From NCBI RefSeq assembly GCF_028283705.1, contig NZ_JAPWKD010000019.1, positions 62,001-126,000 on the forward strand: 64,000 nt of DNA, in the 5' to 3' direction. The DNA is from Pantoea sp. (lineage in GTDB: Bacteria > Pseudomonadota > Gammaproteobacteria > Enterobacterales > Enterobacteriaceae). Shown here piece after piece: positions 11,636-20,274 of this stretch. The notes beneath the pieces are model-generated. The model made no database searches. It worked only from the letters and a program-made list of their open reading frames with translations, and was not told where the DNA came from. Position 1 is the first letter of the stretch. Each line of letters opens with the position of its first letter. Position numbers and translations under genes: made by a program.

Positions 11636-11670
11636 ACGGCGGGGTTCCCTCGCCGTTATCCCCCTTTTTT
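11636..11670 (+). terminator. Terminator of the regulator pair
   Basis: ACGGCGGGG and CCTCGCCGT pair over nine bases (one G-T wobble) with a three-base loop. They are followed by TATCCCCC and a six-T run. It begins 7 bases after the GntR stop and separates the regulators from the next importer operon, whose promoter must lie in about 11671-11860. Confidence 0.75.
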
Positions 11671-11870
11671 GCTTTCTTTTGCTGCTGACGCAGCGGCTTT
11701 TGGCTGTCTTTGTGCAATATGAATTCATTATACATTATTAATTTTCGTTGACGGGATCCTCGCCAACGCATCATTCTGGCCTTCAGCGCTGTCGTCTTCT
11801 GTTCCTGCTGCCAGGTGGGAACAGCCGAATTTTCATTTGATTGCAGTATTTGGCTTACCAAGGAGAGATC

Positions 11871-12779
11871 ATGAAACGATATCTGCCCCTGTTAACCGTT
11901 ATCACCCTGGGATTGTCTGCTTTGCCGGTTGCCGGTGAAGAACTCAACGGAACATTGAAGAAGATTGCCGACAGCGGACAGATTTCCGTCGGGCATCGTG
12001 ATGGCGCTGTGCCTTTTTCCTATTACGACGACAACCAGAAGCCGATCGGCTACGCGATGGATATCTGCGGTGCGGTGGTGGATGCGGTGAAAACCCGGCT
12101 GAACAAGCCTGACCTCAAGGTTGATACCATGGCGGTGACCGGTGCGACGCGCATCCCGTTGCTGGCCAATGGCACCATTGACATGGAATGTGGCACAACC
12201 ACCAACAACGCTGAACGACAAAAGCAGGTGACGTTCTCCACGACTTACTTCGTCGCCGCAGTCCGCATCATGTCGAAAAAATCCGCGCCGGTGGCAGACA
12301 TGGCTGAGCTGAAAGGCAAAACGGTAGTCACGCTGTCGGGCACTACCAGCGTGAAGATCATCAACGAGGCGAATAATACCCAACATCTGGGGATGCGCAT
12401 CCTGATGGCGAAAGATCTGGGAGAAGGGATGCTGACACTGGAAACCGGTCGCGCTGCTGCCTTTATCTTTGATGATGTTTCCCTGGCAGGGGCTCGCGCC
12501 ACCGCCAAATCACCTGATGACTATCAGATCTCAGATCAGCCTTTATCCGTAGAACCTTATGGCATCATGTTGCGCCGCGACGATCCGCAGTTCAAAGCGC
12601 TGGTGAATTCCGCCATCGAGGGGCTGTATAAAAGCGGGGCGATTAACGCCATCTATGCCAAATGGTTTACCCAGCCGATCGCGCCAATGAACGTCAACAT
12701 GAATTTCCCGATGTCGGCGCAGTTGACGAAAGCCATCGCTAATCCGACCGACGATCCGAATCCAGAGTTGTATCGCTAA
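11871..12779 (+). CDS. Glutamate/aspartate-type ABC importer, periplasmic binding protein (GltI-like)
   Basis: A family 3 solute-binding protein of 302 residues with a signal peptide ending near residue 22 (PVAG-EE). It carries the GltI-like marks DICGAVVDAV and DMECGTTTNNAERQKQV, including the two cysteines expected to form a disulfide, so an acidic amino acid or analogue is a fair guess. The start at 11871 is fixed by AAGGAGAG ten bases upstream. It heads an operon with two permeases and an SHMT-like enzyme. The binding protein of the first importer (3570) is clearly different. Confidence 0.87.
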   Translation: MKRYLPLLTVITLGLSALPVAGEELNGTLKKIADSGQISVGHRDGAVPFSYYDDNQKPIGYAMDICGAVVDAVKTRLNKPDLKVDTMAVTGATRIPLLANGTIDMECGTTTNNAERQKQVTFSTTYFVAAVRIMSKKSAPVADMAELKGKTVVTLSGTTSVKIINEANNTQHLGMRILMAKDLGEGMLTLETGRAAAFIFDDVSLAGARATAKSPDDYQISDQPLSVEPYGIMLRRDDPQFKALVNSAIEGLYKSGAINAIYAKWFTQPIAPMNVNMNFPMSAQLTKAIANPTDDPNPELYR

Positions 12780-12806
12780 GCCACGAGACGCGGGCAGGAT
12801 AAATAC

Positions 12807-13538
12807 ATGAACTACCACTGGAACTGGGCTGCCTTTTTCGATGTGTCGCTGGACGGTGCTCATACTTACTGGGAAACGCTGGTGATGGGGTTGGGGTGGA
12901 CGGCGGCTACGGCGGTTGGCGCTTTCGCAATTGCGCTGCTGCTCGGTTCGCTGGCTGGCGTGCTGCGCAATGTGCCGTCACCCTGGCTGAACCGGGGCGG
13001 CAGTGCCTTCGTCGAGGTATTCCGTAACATTCCGCTGCTGATGCAGATGTTTCTGTGGTACTTCGTGTTGCCGGAAGCCTTGCCAAAGGAGGCCGGAGAC
13101 TGGCTCAAGCAACTGCCTGACGCTCAGTTCTATACTGCGGTGCTGTGCCTCGGCTGTTATCACGGGGCGCGTATGGCGGAAGTGTTGCGTGCCGGGCTGG
13201 AGAGTCTGTCCAAAGGTCAGCGTATGGCCGGGCAGGCGCTGGGACTGACGCTGCCCCAGACCTATCTCTATGTCCTGCTGCCGGTGGCATATCGCATCGT
13301 GACACCGGCCATTACCTCCGAATTCCTCAGCTGTACCAAAAACACTTCAGTGGCGCTGGCTATTGGCCTGATTGAGCTGACCGGCAGCGCCCGAGCCATG
13401 CAGGAAAACACCTTTCAGGTCTTCGAGGCGTTCAGCATCGCCACCTTGCTGTATCTGCTGCTCAATATGACCATCGTCTTCACGATGCGCGGCATAGAAA
13501 AGCGGGCTGCGCTGCCGGGTTATGGAAAAAAAGGATAG
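12807..13538 (+). CDS. Glutamate/aspartate-type ABC importer, permease 1 (GltJ-like)
   Basis: An inner-membrane permease of 243 residues. It opens with an amphipathic NYHWNW segment as GltJ does, and has about five helices. The EAA loop reads RMAGQALGLTLPQTYLYVLLP near residues 138-158. A short 27-base spacer follows the binding-protein stop. It pairs with the permease at 13542. Confidence 0.88.
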   Translation: MNYHWNWAAFFDVSLDGAHTYWETLVMGLGWTAATAVGAFAIALLLGSLAGVLRNVPSPWLNRGGSAFVEVFRNIPLLMQMFLWYFVLPEALPKEAGDWLKQLPDAQFYTAVLCLGCYHGARMAEVLRAGLESLSKGQRMAGQALGLTLPQTYLYVLLPVAYRIVTPAITSEFLSCTKNTSVALAIGLIELTGSARAMQENTFQVFEAFSIATLLYLLLNMTIVFTMRGIEKRAALPGYGKKG

Positions 13539-13541
13539 GTT

Positions 13542-14234
13542 ATGCTGTCAGGATTTGACGTTCAAAGCATTATCAGCGCGCTGCCTTATCTGATTTTGAC
13601 CGGTATGCGCTTCACCCTCAGCCTGACCCTCTGTGCCACGGTGATCGGTATCGTATTTGGCACCGGTCTGGCGATTATGCGCCTGTGCCGCTACCCGCTG
13701 CTGGCAATGATCGCAACAGGATACGTCAACCTGATGCGTTCGCTGCCGCTGGTGCTGGTGATTTTCTGGTTCTATTTCCTGGTGCCTTATCTGCTGCAAT
13801 GGCTGACCGGCTCCTCGTTTCCGGTCCGGGTGGATCCGTTCTGGTCATCGGTGGTGACTTTTACCTTATTCGAAGCCTGCTATTTCTGCGAGATCGTCCG
13901 CTCCGGGATCCAGTCGCTGCCGCGTGGGCAAAGCAATGCGGCGCTGGCGCTGGGTCTCACTCCGGCACAATCCCTGTTTTACGTGGTACTGCCTCAGGCG
14001 ATGCGCAACATGCTGCCGCTGTTCCTGACACAAACCATCATCCTGTTTCAGGACACCTCGCTGGTTTACGTGCTGTCGATCACCGACTTTCTCGGTGCCG
14101 CCGCGAAAGTGGCGCAGCGTGACGGCCGCCTGCTGGAGATGTATCTGTTTGCGGCGGCGGTTTATTTCCTGATCTCTTACGGCGCTTCGTGCGGCGTGCG
14201 CTATCTGCAAAAGCGCATCTCCATTGTGCGCTAG
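13542..14234 (+). CDS. Glutamate/aspartate-type ABC importer, permease 2 (GltK-like)
   Basis: The partner inner-membrane permease, 230 residues, starting three bases after the previous stop and therefore translationally coupled. Its EAA loop SNAALALGLTPAQSLFYVVLPQ is near residues 130-151. In GltIJKL systems the ATPase gene would follow here. Instead an SHMT-like enzyme follows, so the energising subunit must come from elsewhere, for instance the ATPase at 6012-6737. Confidence 0.88.
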   Translation: MLSGFDVQSIISALPYLILTGMRFTLSLTLCATVIGIVFGTGLAIMRLCRYPLLAMIATGYVNLMRSLPLVLVIFWFYFLVPYLLQWLTGSSFPVRVDPFWSSVVTFTLFEACYFCEIVRSGIQSLPRGQSNAALALGLTPAQSLFYVVLPQAMRNMLPLFLTQTIILFQDTSLVYVLSITDFLGAAAKVAQRDGRLLEMYLFAAAVYFLISYGASCGVRYLQKRISIVR

Positions 14235-14263
14235 CACGACATTTCACTTTGACGGATGTTCTG

Positions 14264-15490
14264 ATGACTGTACCCGATACCCATGATTTCACCTCGTCTG
14301 CTAACGATCCTGACGCGTTGTTACGCGCAGCAGCGGCGCGGACTGAGGTGCTGCAACACGACCGTATCGTGCTCTACGCTGGAGCCAACCTACCGAGTCC
14401 GGCTGCAATGGCTGCCTATGCGCCAGGACTCAGCGCTTATCCGGCGATGGGGCCGGCCTTTGACAAAGAGCAACCGGACACCGGGCTGGTTTCGGCACTG
14501 GAAGTCGCGCTAACCCAGGAAATCAATGGATTGCTTGGTTCCACCTGGGCCGAGACGCGCCTGCCCAATTGCACCACCGCCAATCTGGCGGTATTCCACG
14601 CCTTCACAAAGCCTGGCGATTTAATGCTGGCACCGGCTGCGGCCCACGGTGGCCATCTCAGCCAGCGGCGTGATGGAACCCCGGCGCTGGCTGGTCTGCG
14701 TGTGACGGATCTGCCGTTCGAGGTGAACAATTGTTGCCTCGATGCGGCAGTGGCGGCAGACCAGGTACGGCTGCTACGACCAACGATGGTGATGCTGGGG
14801 CGTTCGGTGATGATCAAACCGGATGACGTGGAGCCGGTGGTCGCTGCGGCCCGCGAGGTGGGCGCTGTAACTGTGTTCGATGCATCCCATGTGTTGGGCC
14901 TGATTACCGGCGGCGTGTTTCCCAACCCGCTGGCGCTGGGCGTTGATATATTGACCAGTTCCACCTACAAAACGCTGCCGGGACGCCCGCATAGCATCAT
15001 TGCCGGGCGCGATGCCGGGCAAGGGAAACAATTAGCGCAACTTATCGGGCAGCGATTTATCGCAAATGCCGACGCCGGATGCCTGCCGTCTCTGCTGGTC
15101 ACCCTGCGGGAAGCGCGTGAAGAGGGGGCGCATTATGCGCAGCAAATTTGCTGCAATACGCTGGCGATGGCTGGGGCGCTGGCCGGGCTGGGAGTGACGG
15201 TAACGGCGGCAACCGCGGGACAAATCGCTACTCACCAGTTACTGGTGCCGATGAGCGACGATTTACCGCCGAATGCGGTCATCGACAGGCTGGCCCGGCA
15301 AGGCGTGCTGGTCGGCACCTGCAACGATCCGCAGGTACCCGGGAAGTTTGCCCTGCGCGTGGGCACTCAGTTTATGACCAGACAGGGATGTGATGAACAG
15401 GCGTTTGCGGCATTCGCTGCCCGGCTGGCGGGGCTATTAACGCGCGGTCCGGATGGGCGGATGGTTTGCTCTCATAGGGTAAAACCATGA
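14264..15490 (+). CDS. SHMT-fold PLP enzyme lacking the catalytic glutamate
   Basis: A 408-residue fold-type I PLP enzyme clearly related to serine hydroxymethyltransferase. AHGGHLS is at 127-133, the PLP aspartate and following histidine in DASH at 206-209, GGVFPNP at 216-222, and Schiff-base K236 in STYKTLPG where GlyA has TTHKTLAG. By eye, the segment 37-63 aligns without gaps to GlyA residues 32-58. SEN (E36 in Escherichia GlyA) becomes GAN, and the proton-transfer glutamate E57 becomes M62. The neighbouring Y55 is also lost. It is therefore unlikely to be a normal folate-dependent GlyA; an aldolase, racemase or transferase acting on the amino acid imported by the upstream genes is more likely. 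ATG 14264 has GGATG upstream. Confidence 0.8.
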   Translation: MTVPDTHDFTSSANDPDALLRAAAARTEVLQHDRIVLYAGANLPSPAAMAAYAPGLSAYPAMGPAFDKEQPDTGLVSALEVALTQEINGLLGSTWAETRLPNCTTANLAVFHAFTKPGDLMLAPAAAHGGHLSQRRDGTPALAGLRVTDLPFEVNNCCLDAAVAADQVRLLRPTMVMLGRSVMIKPDDVEPVVAAAREVGAVTVFDASHVLGLITGGVFPNPLALGVDILTSSTYKTLPGRPHSIIAGRDAGQGKQLAQLIGQRFIANADAGCLPSLLVTLREAREEGAHYAQQICCNTLAMAGALAGLGVTVTAATAGQIATHQLLVPMSDDLPPNAVIDRLARQGVLVGTCNDPQVPGKFALRVGTQFMTRQGCDEQAFAAFAARLAGLLTRGPDGRMVCSHRVKP

Positions 15491-15627
15491 GGGATGAAAA
15501 AACATACAGTAATCATATAGTAGGTATGTTTCTACGGGCTGGGTTTTCATGAGAGGTTAGCTTGAGTTGCACAGCACACTGCTGAGCAATGTCCCATCAT
15601 TTATTGGCAACCTACACATTTCATAAG
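15491..15627. other. Intergenic stretch between convergent genes
   Basis: No gene or strong signal was seen before the leftward terminator at 15628. The rightward SHMT-like gene ends at 15490 without an obvious T-run terminator. Confidence 0.3.
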
Positions 15628-15657
15628 CGAAAAAGGCCGCCCCGTGGGGCGACCTCT
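15628..15657 (-). terminator. Rho-independent terminator of the DUF1471 gene
   Basis: Read on the minus strand, AGGTCGCCCC and GGGGCGGCCT form a stem (one G-T/T-G wobble) with an ACG loop, followed by TTTTTCGC. It lies 28 bases past the DUF1471 stop codon. Confidence 0.85.
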
Positions 15658-15684
15658 TCCGGCACTTCCTTTTGCGACCATCTG

Positions 15685-15900
15685 TTATTTGTACAGTTCA
15701 GCGGTCATATGCACACGGTTGTTGGTGTTGGCTTCGGTAATTTTATACTGATCGCCATGCTGTGCGGCCTGAGCGGCAACCTGAGCTTCAGCGCCGTCGA
15801 GGGTATCGGCGGTCACAGAGATGCTCTGGGCGAAGCTTGCTGCTGACATCAGAGAAAGAGCGGCTGCGGCGGCGATGGTCATTGCTTTGATAGTTTTCAT
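15685..15900 (-). CDS. DUF1471 (BhsA/McbA/YhcN family) small periplasmic protein
   Basis: A 71-residue secreted protein. The signal peptide ends near residue 24 (SFAQ). The mature domain of about 47 residues has the YdgH/BhsA/McbA-like pattern SISVTADTLDGAEAQVAAQAAQHG and ends in MTAELYK. In enterobacteria such proteins respond to stress and affect biofilm or outer-membrane permeability. AAGGAATAAGACC precedes the ATG. It is transcribed alone from a promoter in 15901-16060 and ends at a clear terminator. Confidence 0.88.
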   Translation of the reverse strand: MKTIKAMTIAAAAALSLMSAASFAQSISVTADTLDGAEAQVAAQAAQHGDQYKITEANTNNRVHMTAELYK

Positions 15901-16099
15901 GGTCTTATTCCTTGGTTTGTATGGTTGAAAGCATGATTGCTTTCGATGGGAATAATGATAACCATGGTAACCATTAGCATATTAACAATAAATGCTGGTA
16001 TTGTGATCATGCTAACTATTGCGGTGATAGGGAAAATCAATGAACATCATCCCGTCAGGATCTGGTATCTAAACCGACCAATAGTGGGTAGATAAGCAA

Positions 16100-17026
16100 A
16101 TGAAGGTGATGGGAAATATTTTCAGGATTGTTGTTGTTCTTGCTGTTTTTATTTCGGGCGCGGCGCTGGCGGCTGATGGTTCACAGGAGGTACAGGTTGG
16201 AGGGCAGGCCAGAACCTTTGCCCTCCATGTTCCTGATGGCCCCCCTCCGGCTGGCGGATTTCCCGTGATTCTGGCCTTTCATGGCGGTGGAATGAGAGGA
16301 GCTGGAATGGAGAGAATGACGGGATTCAATGCGGTGGCCGACCAGGACCGCTTTATCGTCATTTATCCGGATGGCATCGGTAAACACTGGAATGATGGTC
16401 GCACAACGATCAAAAATCCGCAGGATGATGTCAGTTTCGTCGCGGCTTTGCTTGACCAGGTTCAGCGTAACTATGCCGTCAACCGCAGGCAGATCTTTGC
16501 AACCGGCATATCCAACGGAGCATTGTTTACTGAGCGCCTGGGCTGTGATCTTTCATCCCGCATCGCCGCGATTGCGCCTGTGGCGGGTTCACTTCCTGCG
16601 GACCTGGCCCCGGCTTGTCGGCCTGCAAAGCCGGTTGCGGTGATGCAGATCAACGGAATGGCTGACCCGATCATGCCCTACAGTGGTGGATGGGTGGAAG
16701 ATTTTGGTGGCAGAGGGGAAGGGGGGCAGGTGATATCCGTTGCAGAGACCGCGGCTTTTTGGGCCAGGCATAACGGATGTGCAGGTGAGTCTACATCCGT
16801 CAGGCTTCCCGTTGTTGTCATGTCCGACCCCACCAGAATCGTGCGTACGGATTACCTCAGTTGTCCACCTGTGGGTAAGGTGACCGTCCTTTCGGTGAGG
16901 GGAGGAGGCCATGTCTGGCCGGGTAATAGCCTGTCATTTCATCCGCGAATTACCGGGCAACCCAGCCATCAGATTAACGCCAGCGAAGTGATTGCGGATT
17001 TCTTCTTATCCTTACCAAAGAGATAA
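16100..17026 (+). CDS. Secreted alpha/beta-hydrolase, PHB depolymerase/LpqC-like esterase
   Basis: A 308-residue exported esterase. The signal peptide ends near residue 25 (LAADG). The catalytic triad of the polyhydroxybutyrate depolymerase/feruloyl-esterase-like family is visible: nucleophile serine in GISNGALF, aspartate in INGMADPIMPY and histidine in GGGHVWPG. The oxyanion region FHGGG is near residue 58. Likely substrates are short aliphatic or aryl esters outside the cytoplasm; a true PHB depolymerase would be odd without PHB metabolism nearby. The start has GGTAGATAAGC upstream. It is monocistronic, and a strong hairpin lies between it and the convergent operon. Confidence 0.82.
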   Translation: MKVMGNIFRIVVVLAVFISGAALAADGSQEVQVGGQARTFALHVPDGPPPAGGFPVILAFHGGGMRGAGMERMTGFNAVADQDRFIVIYPDGIGKHWNDGRTTIKNPQDDVSFVAALLDQVQRNYAVNRRQIFATGISNGALFTERLGCDLSSRIAAIAPVAGSLPADLAPACRPAKPVAVMQINGMADPIMPYSGGWVEDFGGRGEGGQVISVAETAAFWARHNGCAGESTSVRLPVVVMSDPTRIVRTDYLSCPPVGKVTVLSVRGGGHVWPGNSLSFHPRITGQPSHQINASEVIADFFLSLPKR

Positions 17027-17154
17027 CCGGCAGGGAGTATAGTTACAACAAACTGTTAGTTATTTACTATCCAGCCTTAATTCCGTGCATTCGATCAGCG
17101 GCGTTGAAGGTCGGGTGTTTTGGTTGCGCTATACGCCTGTTGTAACTAAATTGC

Positions 17155-17188
17155 TCACCTTTCCTGTTCAACCGAACAGGAAAGGTGA
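17155..17188. terminator. Long perfect hairpin between convergent genes
   Basis: A 15-base perfect stem (arm beginning TCACCTTTCC) with an AACC loop. It lies 12 bases beyond the leftward ATPase stop and 128 bases beyond the rightward esterase stop. No good T-run follows on either side, but its strength and place suggest a bidirectional terminator or an mRNA-protecting end structure. Confidence 0.6.
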
Positions 17189-17199
17189 AACCCGGGCAA

Positions 17200-17976
17200 T
17201 TAAGGGTTTCTTTTAAAATGGCTGCTGGTAAAAGCCCGACAACGGTCTGAGATGGGATCGAGGAAGACCTGATCAGGTGCCCCCTGTTCTTCAATCACTC
17301 CCTGATGAAGAAACACTGCCTTATTAGACACCTCACGCGCAAAACCCATTTCATGGGTCACGATAACCATGGTGCGGCCTTCTTCCGCCAGTGAACGTAT
17401 CACCCGCAACACTTCCCCCACCAGTTCGGGATCGAGAGCTGAGGTAGGCTCATCAAACAACAACGCTTTCGGTTGTTGTGCCAGCGCCCGCGCTATGGCG
17501 ACACGCTGTTGCTGGCCGCCGGAGAGTTGGGATGACCAGGCATGACGCTTTTCATACATTCCGACCTTATGCAGCAATGCTTCCGCCTCATCAATGCATT
17601 CCTGTTTATTTCGTTTTTGCACAAACACCGGTGCTTCAATAATGTTCTGCAAAACCGTCTTATGTGGCCACAGATTAAAACTTTGAAAGACAAAACCTAA
17701 CTGCATGCGGATAGATTTGATCGTTCTGCGCTGCCAGCGATTCAACGACTCGTCAGGATTATTGATGGTGACGATATCATTGCCAATGGCTATTTCCCCG
17801 GCCTGGGGGACTTCAAGAAAGGGAATACAGCGCAACAGGGTACTTTTTCCTGAACCACTGGCACCAATCAATGAAATAACATCCCCGTCATTTGCCGTCA
17901 GACTGACGTTATGAAGAACGTCATGGTTGCCATAGCTCTTTTTAATATTACTGAGCATGATCGTTGGGATAGCCAT
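17200..17976 (-). CDS. Basic/polar amino-acid ABC importer, ATP-binding protein (HisP type)
   Basis: A 258-residue cytoplasmic ATPase. Walker [10 protein letters not shown] at 38-46, Q-loop FVFQSFN, signature [14 protein letters not shown], Walker B ALLFDEP, switch histidine in VTHEMG. It is longer than GlnQ at the C-terminus, like HisP. It is the last gene of a leftward five-gene operon (21465 to 17200), and its ATG shares one base with the permease stop codon (TAATG). Confidence 0.92.
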   Translation of the reverse strand: MAIPTIMLSNIKKSYGNHDVLHNVSLTANDGDVISLIGASGSGKSTLLRCIPFLEVPQAGEIAIGNDIVTINNPDESLNRWQRRTIKSIRMQLGFVFQSFNLWPHKTVLQNIIEAPVFVQKRNKQECIDEAEALLHKVGMYEKRHAWSSQLSGGQQQRVAIARALAQQPKALLFDEPTSALDPELVGEVLRVIRSLAEEGRTMVIVTHEMGFAREVSNKAVFLHQGVIEEQGAPDQVFLDPISDRCRAFTSSHFKRNP

Positions 17977-18659
17977 TAATGTACTCCGAAATTCTGCGGT
18001 GAAAGGTGTTTTTCCAGACGGGATATGGCGTAACTCACCACAACTGAAATCACCAAATAAATAATTGCGGCGATCAGGAACACTTCCAACGCCCTGAAAG
18101 TTGATGACACGATGGCATCCGCCATACCCGTCATCTCCATCAGACTGATGGTGCTCACCAGTGAGGTCGATTTGAGCATGGAAATGATTTCATTACTGTA
18201 AGCCGGTAAAGCCTGGCGCACAGCAATTGGCAAGGTTATACGCCTCAGCCGCAGGAAGGCTGACATGCCACTGACTTTGGCGGCCTCCGTAGATTGATGG
18301 GTGACAGCATTCAACCCGCCGCGCAGAATTTCCGAGGTATAAGCGGCATCATTGAGGATCAGTGCAATCAGCCCGCACCAGTAAGGCGAACGCAGCACCA
18401 GCCACATCACGCTTTCATGAATAAATGTCAGGCTTCCCAGCCCGTAATAAATCATGAAGATCTGAATTAATAACGGTGTGCCGCGAAATAAAAACACGTA
18501 ACCACGATAGAACCAGGACCCTGCTCGTGTAAGACGTAATAAATTCAGCGATAATGCCAGACAACCTCCACCTGCCAGCGACAATACGGTGAGATTCAGT
18601 GTCAAAGGCAAGGCTTTCATCAGGCTGATAAAAGTTTCGGAAAAAAATGAACTGTCCAC
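17976..18659 (-). CDS. Amino-acid ABC importer, permease (HisM/ArtM-like)
   Basis: A 227-residue inner-membrane permease with about five helices. EAA loop [23 protein letters not shown] is near residues 140-162, and the [18 protein letters not shown] segment is typical of HisM/ArtM proteins. It starts 4 bases after the upstream permease stop and shares its stop codon with the ATPase start, so the three membrane-complex genes are tightly coupled. Confidence 0.9.
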   Translation of the reverse strand: MDSSFFSETFISLMKALPLTLNLTVLSLAGGGCLALSLNLLRLTRAGSWFYRGYVFLFRGTPLLIQIFMIYYGLGSLTFIHESVMWLVLRSPYWCGLIALILNDAAYTSEILRGGLNAVTHQSTEAAKVSGMSAFLRLRRITLPIAVRQALPAYSNEIISMLKSTSLVSTISLMEMTGMADAIVSSTFRALEVFLIAAIIYLVISVVVSYAISRLEKHLSPQNFGVH

Positions 18660-18663
18660 TGCA

Positions 18664-19389
18664 TTACCCTTGTTGACTGATAATTTTCTGTCCGCGCAAA
18701 GAAAATTTCTCGATATGGCGAAATACCTGATCTGATATAACGGTGATGATCAGATAAATAACAGCGCCGACGGCGTAGAAAAAGAAGGGCATCTGTGTCG
18801 AGCCAGAAGCAGATGAAACCTGGCTCATGGTTTCCACCAACCCGGTAACGGAAACCAGCGCTGACTCTTTAATCACCGACTGCCACTGATTACCCAGCGC
18901 TGGAACCGCTGTTTTCAATGCCTGGGGAACGATAATACGGCGGAACATCATCATTTTCGTCATACCGGTAACCACCGCTGCTTCAACGGTTCCCTTCGGA
19001 ATGGCATACCAGGCACCGCGAAATACGCCGCTTTGATAAGCTCCTGAGATCAGGCCAATCGCCATTGCCCCGGCGATAAAGCCATTGACGTCAAAGGGGC
19101 CAGCCAGCCCCAGAACCCCGCCAAAAAACGCAACGACCTGACGCCCCCCGAAATAGAACAGATAAATGACCAGTAGTTCAGGCACACCGCGCATCACAAT
19201 GACATAACCGTTGGCAATTTTACGTTGCCAGCGATCCCCGCTCAGTTGCATCCAGCACAACAGGCTGCCTAACAGCATCCCCAGTACAAAGGCGCACAGG
19301 GACACCGAAAAAGTCACGCCAGCCGCTCTCAGCAGTGCCATCCCCCAGCCTTCGTCACTAAACCCCAGCAGTTGCCAGTCGATATTCAT
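18664..19389 (-). CDS. Amino-acid ABC importer, permease (HisQ/ArtQ-like)
   Basis: A 241-residue inner-membrane permease. It has the VIVMRGVPELLVIYLFYFGG segment near residues 68-87 typical of the HisQ branch, and the EAA loop VEAAVVTGMTKMMMFRRIIVPQA near 143-165. It follows the binding-protein gene by 14 bases and forms the heterodimer with the gene at 17976. Confidence 0.9.
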   Translation of the reverse strand: MNIDWQLLGFSDEGWGMALLRAAGVTFSVSLCAFVLGMLLGSLLCWMQLSGDRWQRKIANGYVIVMRGVPELLVIYLFYFGGRQVVAFFGGVLGLAGPFDVNGFIAGAMAIGLISGAYQSGVFRGAWYAIPKGTVEAAVVTGMTKMMMFRRIIVPQALKTAVPALGNQWQSVIKESALVSVTGLVETMSQVSSASGSTQMPFFFYAVGAVIYLIITVISDQVFRHIEKFSLRGQKIISQQG

Positions 19390-19403
19390 ACCGGTGACCT
19401 CAT

Positions 19404-20249
19404 TTATTCCGCCGGCGTGACATCAGTGCCAAACCACTTGAGGGAAAGGGCTTTTAAGGTGCCATCCTTGATCATCGAATTCAGTGCAGCATCGATTTTG
19501 GTTTTCAGCTCACCTTCATCTTTCCGTAAGCCAATGGCGGAGCCGACACCTAATACGCCGCCGGAATAGCGGAAACCGGTGATCGCCGCGCTTTCCTTAT
19601 GCTTATCAACAAATGCCGCCATGTTAGTCACCGACGCCATCACCGCATCAACCCGACCATTGCTGAGGTCAGCATAGGTTTCCGGGCCAGCCTGATAGGT
19701 GCGAATGGTGGCAACATCAGCCAGATACTTATTGAGGAAGTCAGCCTGGATAGTGGCGACCTGCACAGCAATGGTTTTGCCAGCGAAGGCTTTTTTCAGT
19801 TGTGCCAGAGATTGATTCATACCAGCGTCATCACTGGCGGGGATCACGGTGTCAGCACCTGGCAGGACGGGAATCGCCCCTTTTTTCAGCGTGACAAAAC
19901 CCGAGATACTATTGGTGTAGGGGCGCGAGAAATTAATCGCCTGCGCTCTGGCCGGTGTGATGGTGATGGAATCGACTACCGCGTCATATTTCCCATCCAT
20001 CAGCCCGGGAATAATCCCCGACCATTTCTGGGCAATGATTTCGTAGCTAAAACCTGCGCGCTTGGCGATTTCAGCAATCATGTCCGGTTCGAACCCAATG
20101 ATTTTTCCATTGGGTGTGGTTTGGTTAAACGGGGGGAATGCACCCTCAGTAGCAATGCGCAGAGGGGCAGTTTGAGCCTGGCTTAGCACCGGCAGAGCAA
20201 GCATCAGAGCCGCACACAAGATTCCCGGTAAAAAAGTCTTTTTATTCAT
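19404..20249 (-). CDS. Amino-acid ABC importer, periplasmic binding protein (lysine/arginine/ornithine-like)
   Basis: A 281-residue family 3 binding protein. The signal peptide ends near residue 27 (SQAQ-TA). The mature start LRIATEGAFPPFNQTTPNGKIIGFEPDM is the classic pattern of the LAO/HisJ group, and ARAQAINFSRPY marks the first lobe. ATG at 20249 is preferred over an upstream in-frame start at 20291 because it begins directly with the signal peptide and follows GAGGGTAATGAA. It lies 25 bases after the M20 amidohydrolase gene, so the operon probably imports a product or substrate of that hydrolase. Confidence 0.88.
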   Translation of the reverse strand: MNKKTFLPGILCAALMLALPVLSQAQTAPLRIATEGAFPPFNQTTPNGKIIGFEPDMIAEIAKRAGFSYEIIAQKWSGIIPGLMDGKYDAVVDSITITPARAQAINFSRPYTNSISGFVTLKKGAIPVLPGADTVIPASDDAGMNQSLAQLKKAFAGKTIAVQVATIQADFLNKYLADVATIRTYQAGPETYADLSNGRVDAVMASVTNMAAFVDKHKESAAITGFRYSGGVLGVGSAIGLRKDEGELKTKIDAALNSMIKDGTLKALSLKWFGTDVTPAE

Positions 20250-20274
20250 TTCATTACCCTCGGTGAAAAGAAAT

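Noticed and set aside
14264..15490. Annotation as glyA
   Set aside because: The folate-linked glutamate positions are replaced and the gene sits in an amino-acid transporter operon, so a housekeeping GlyA role is unlikely.
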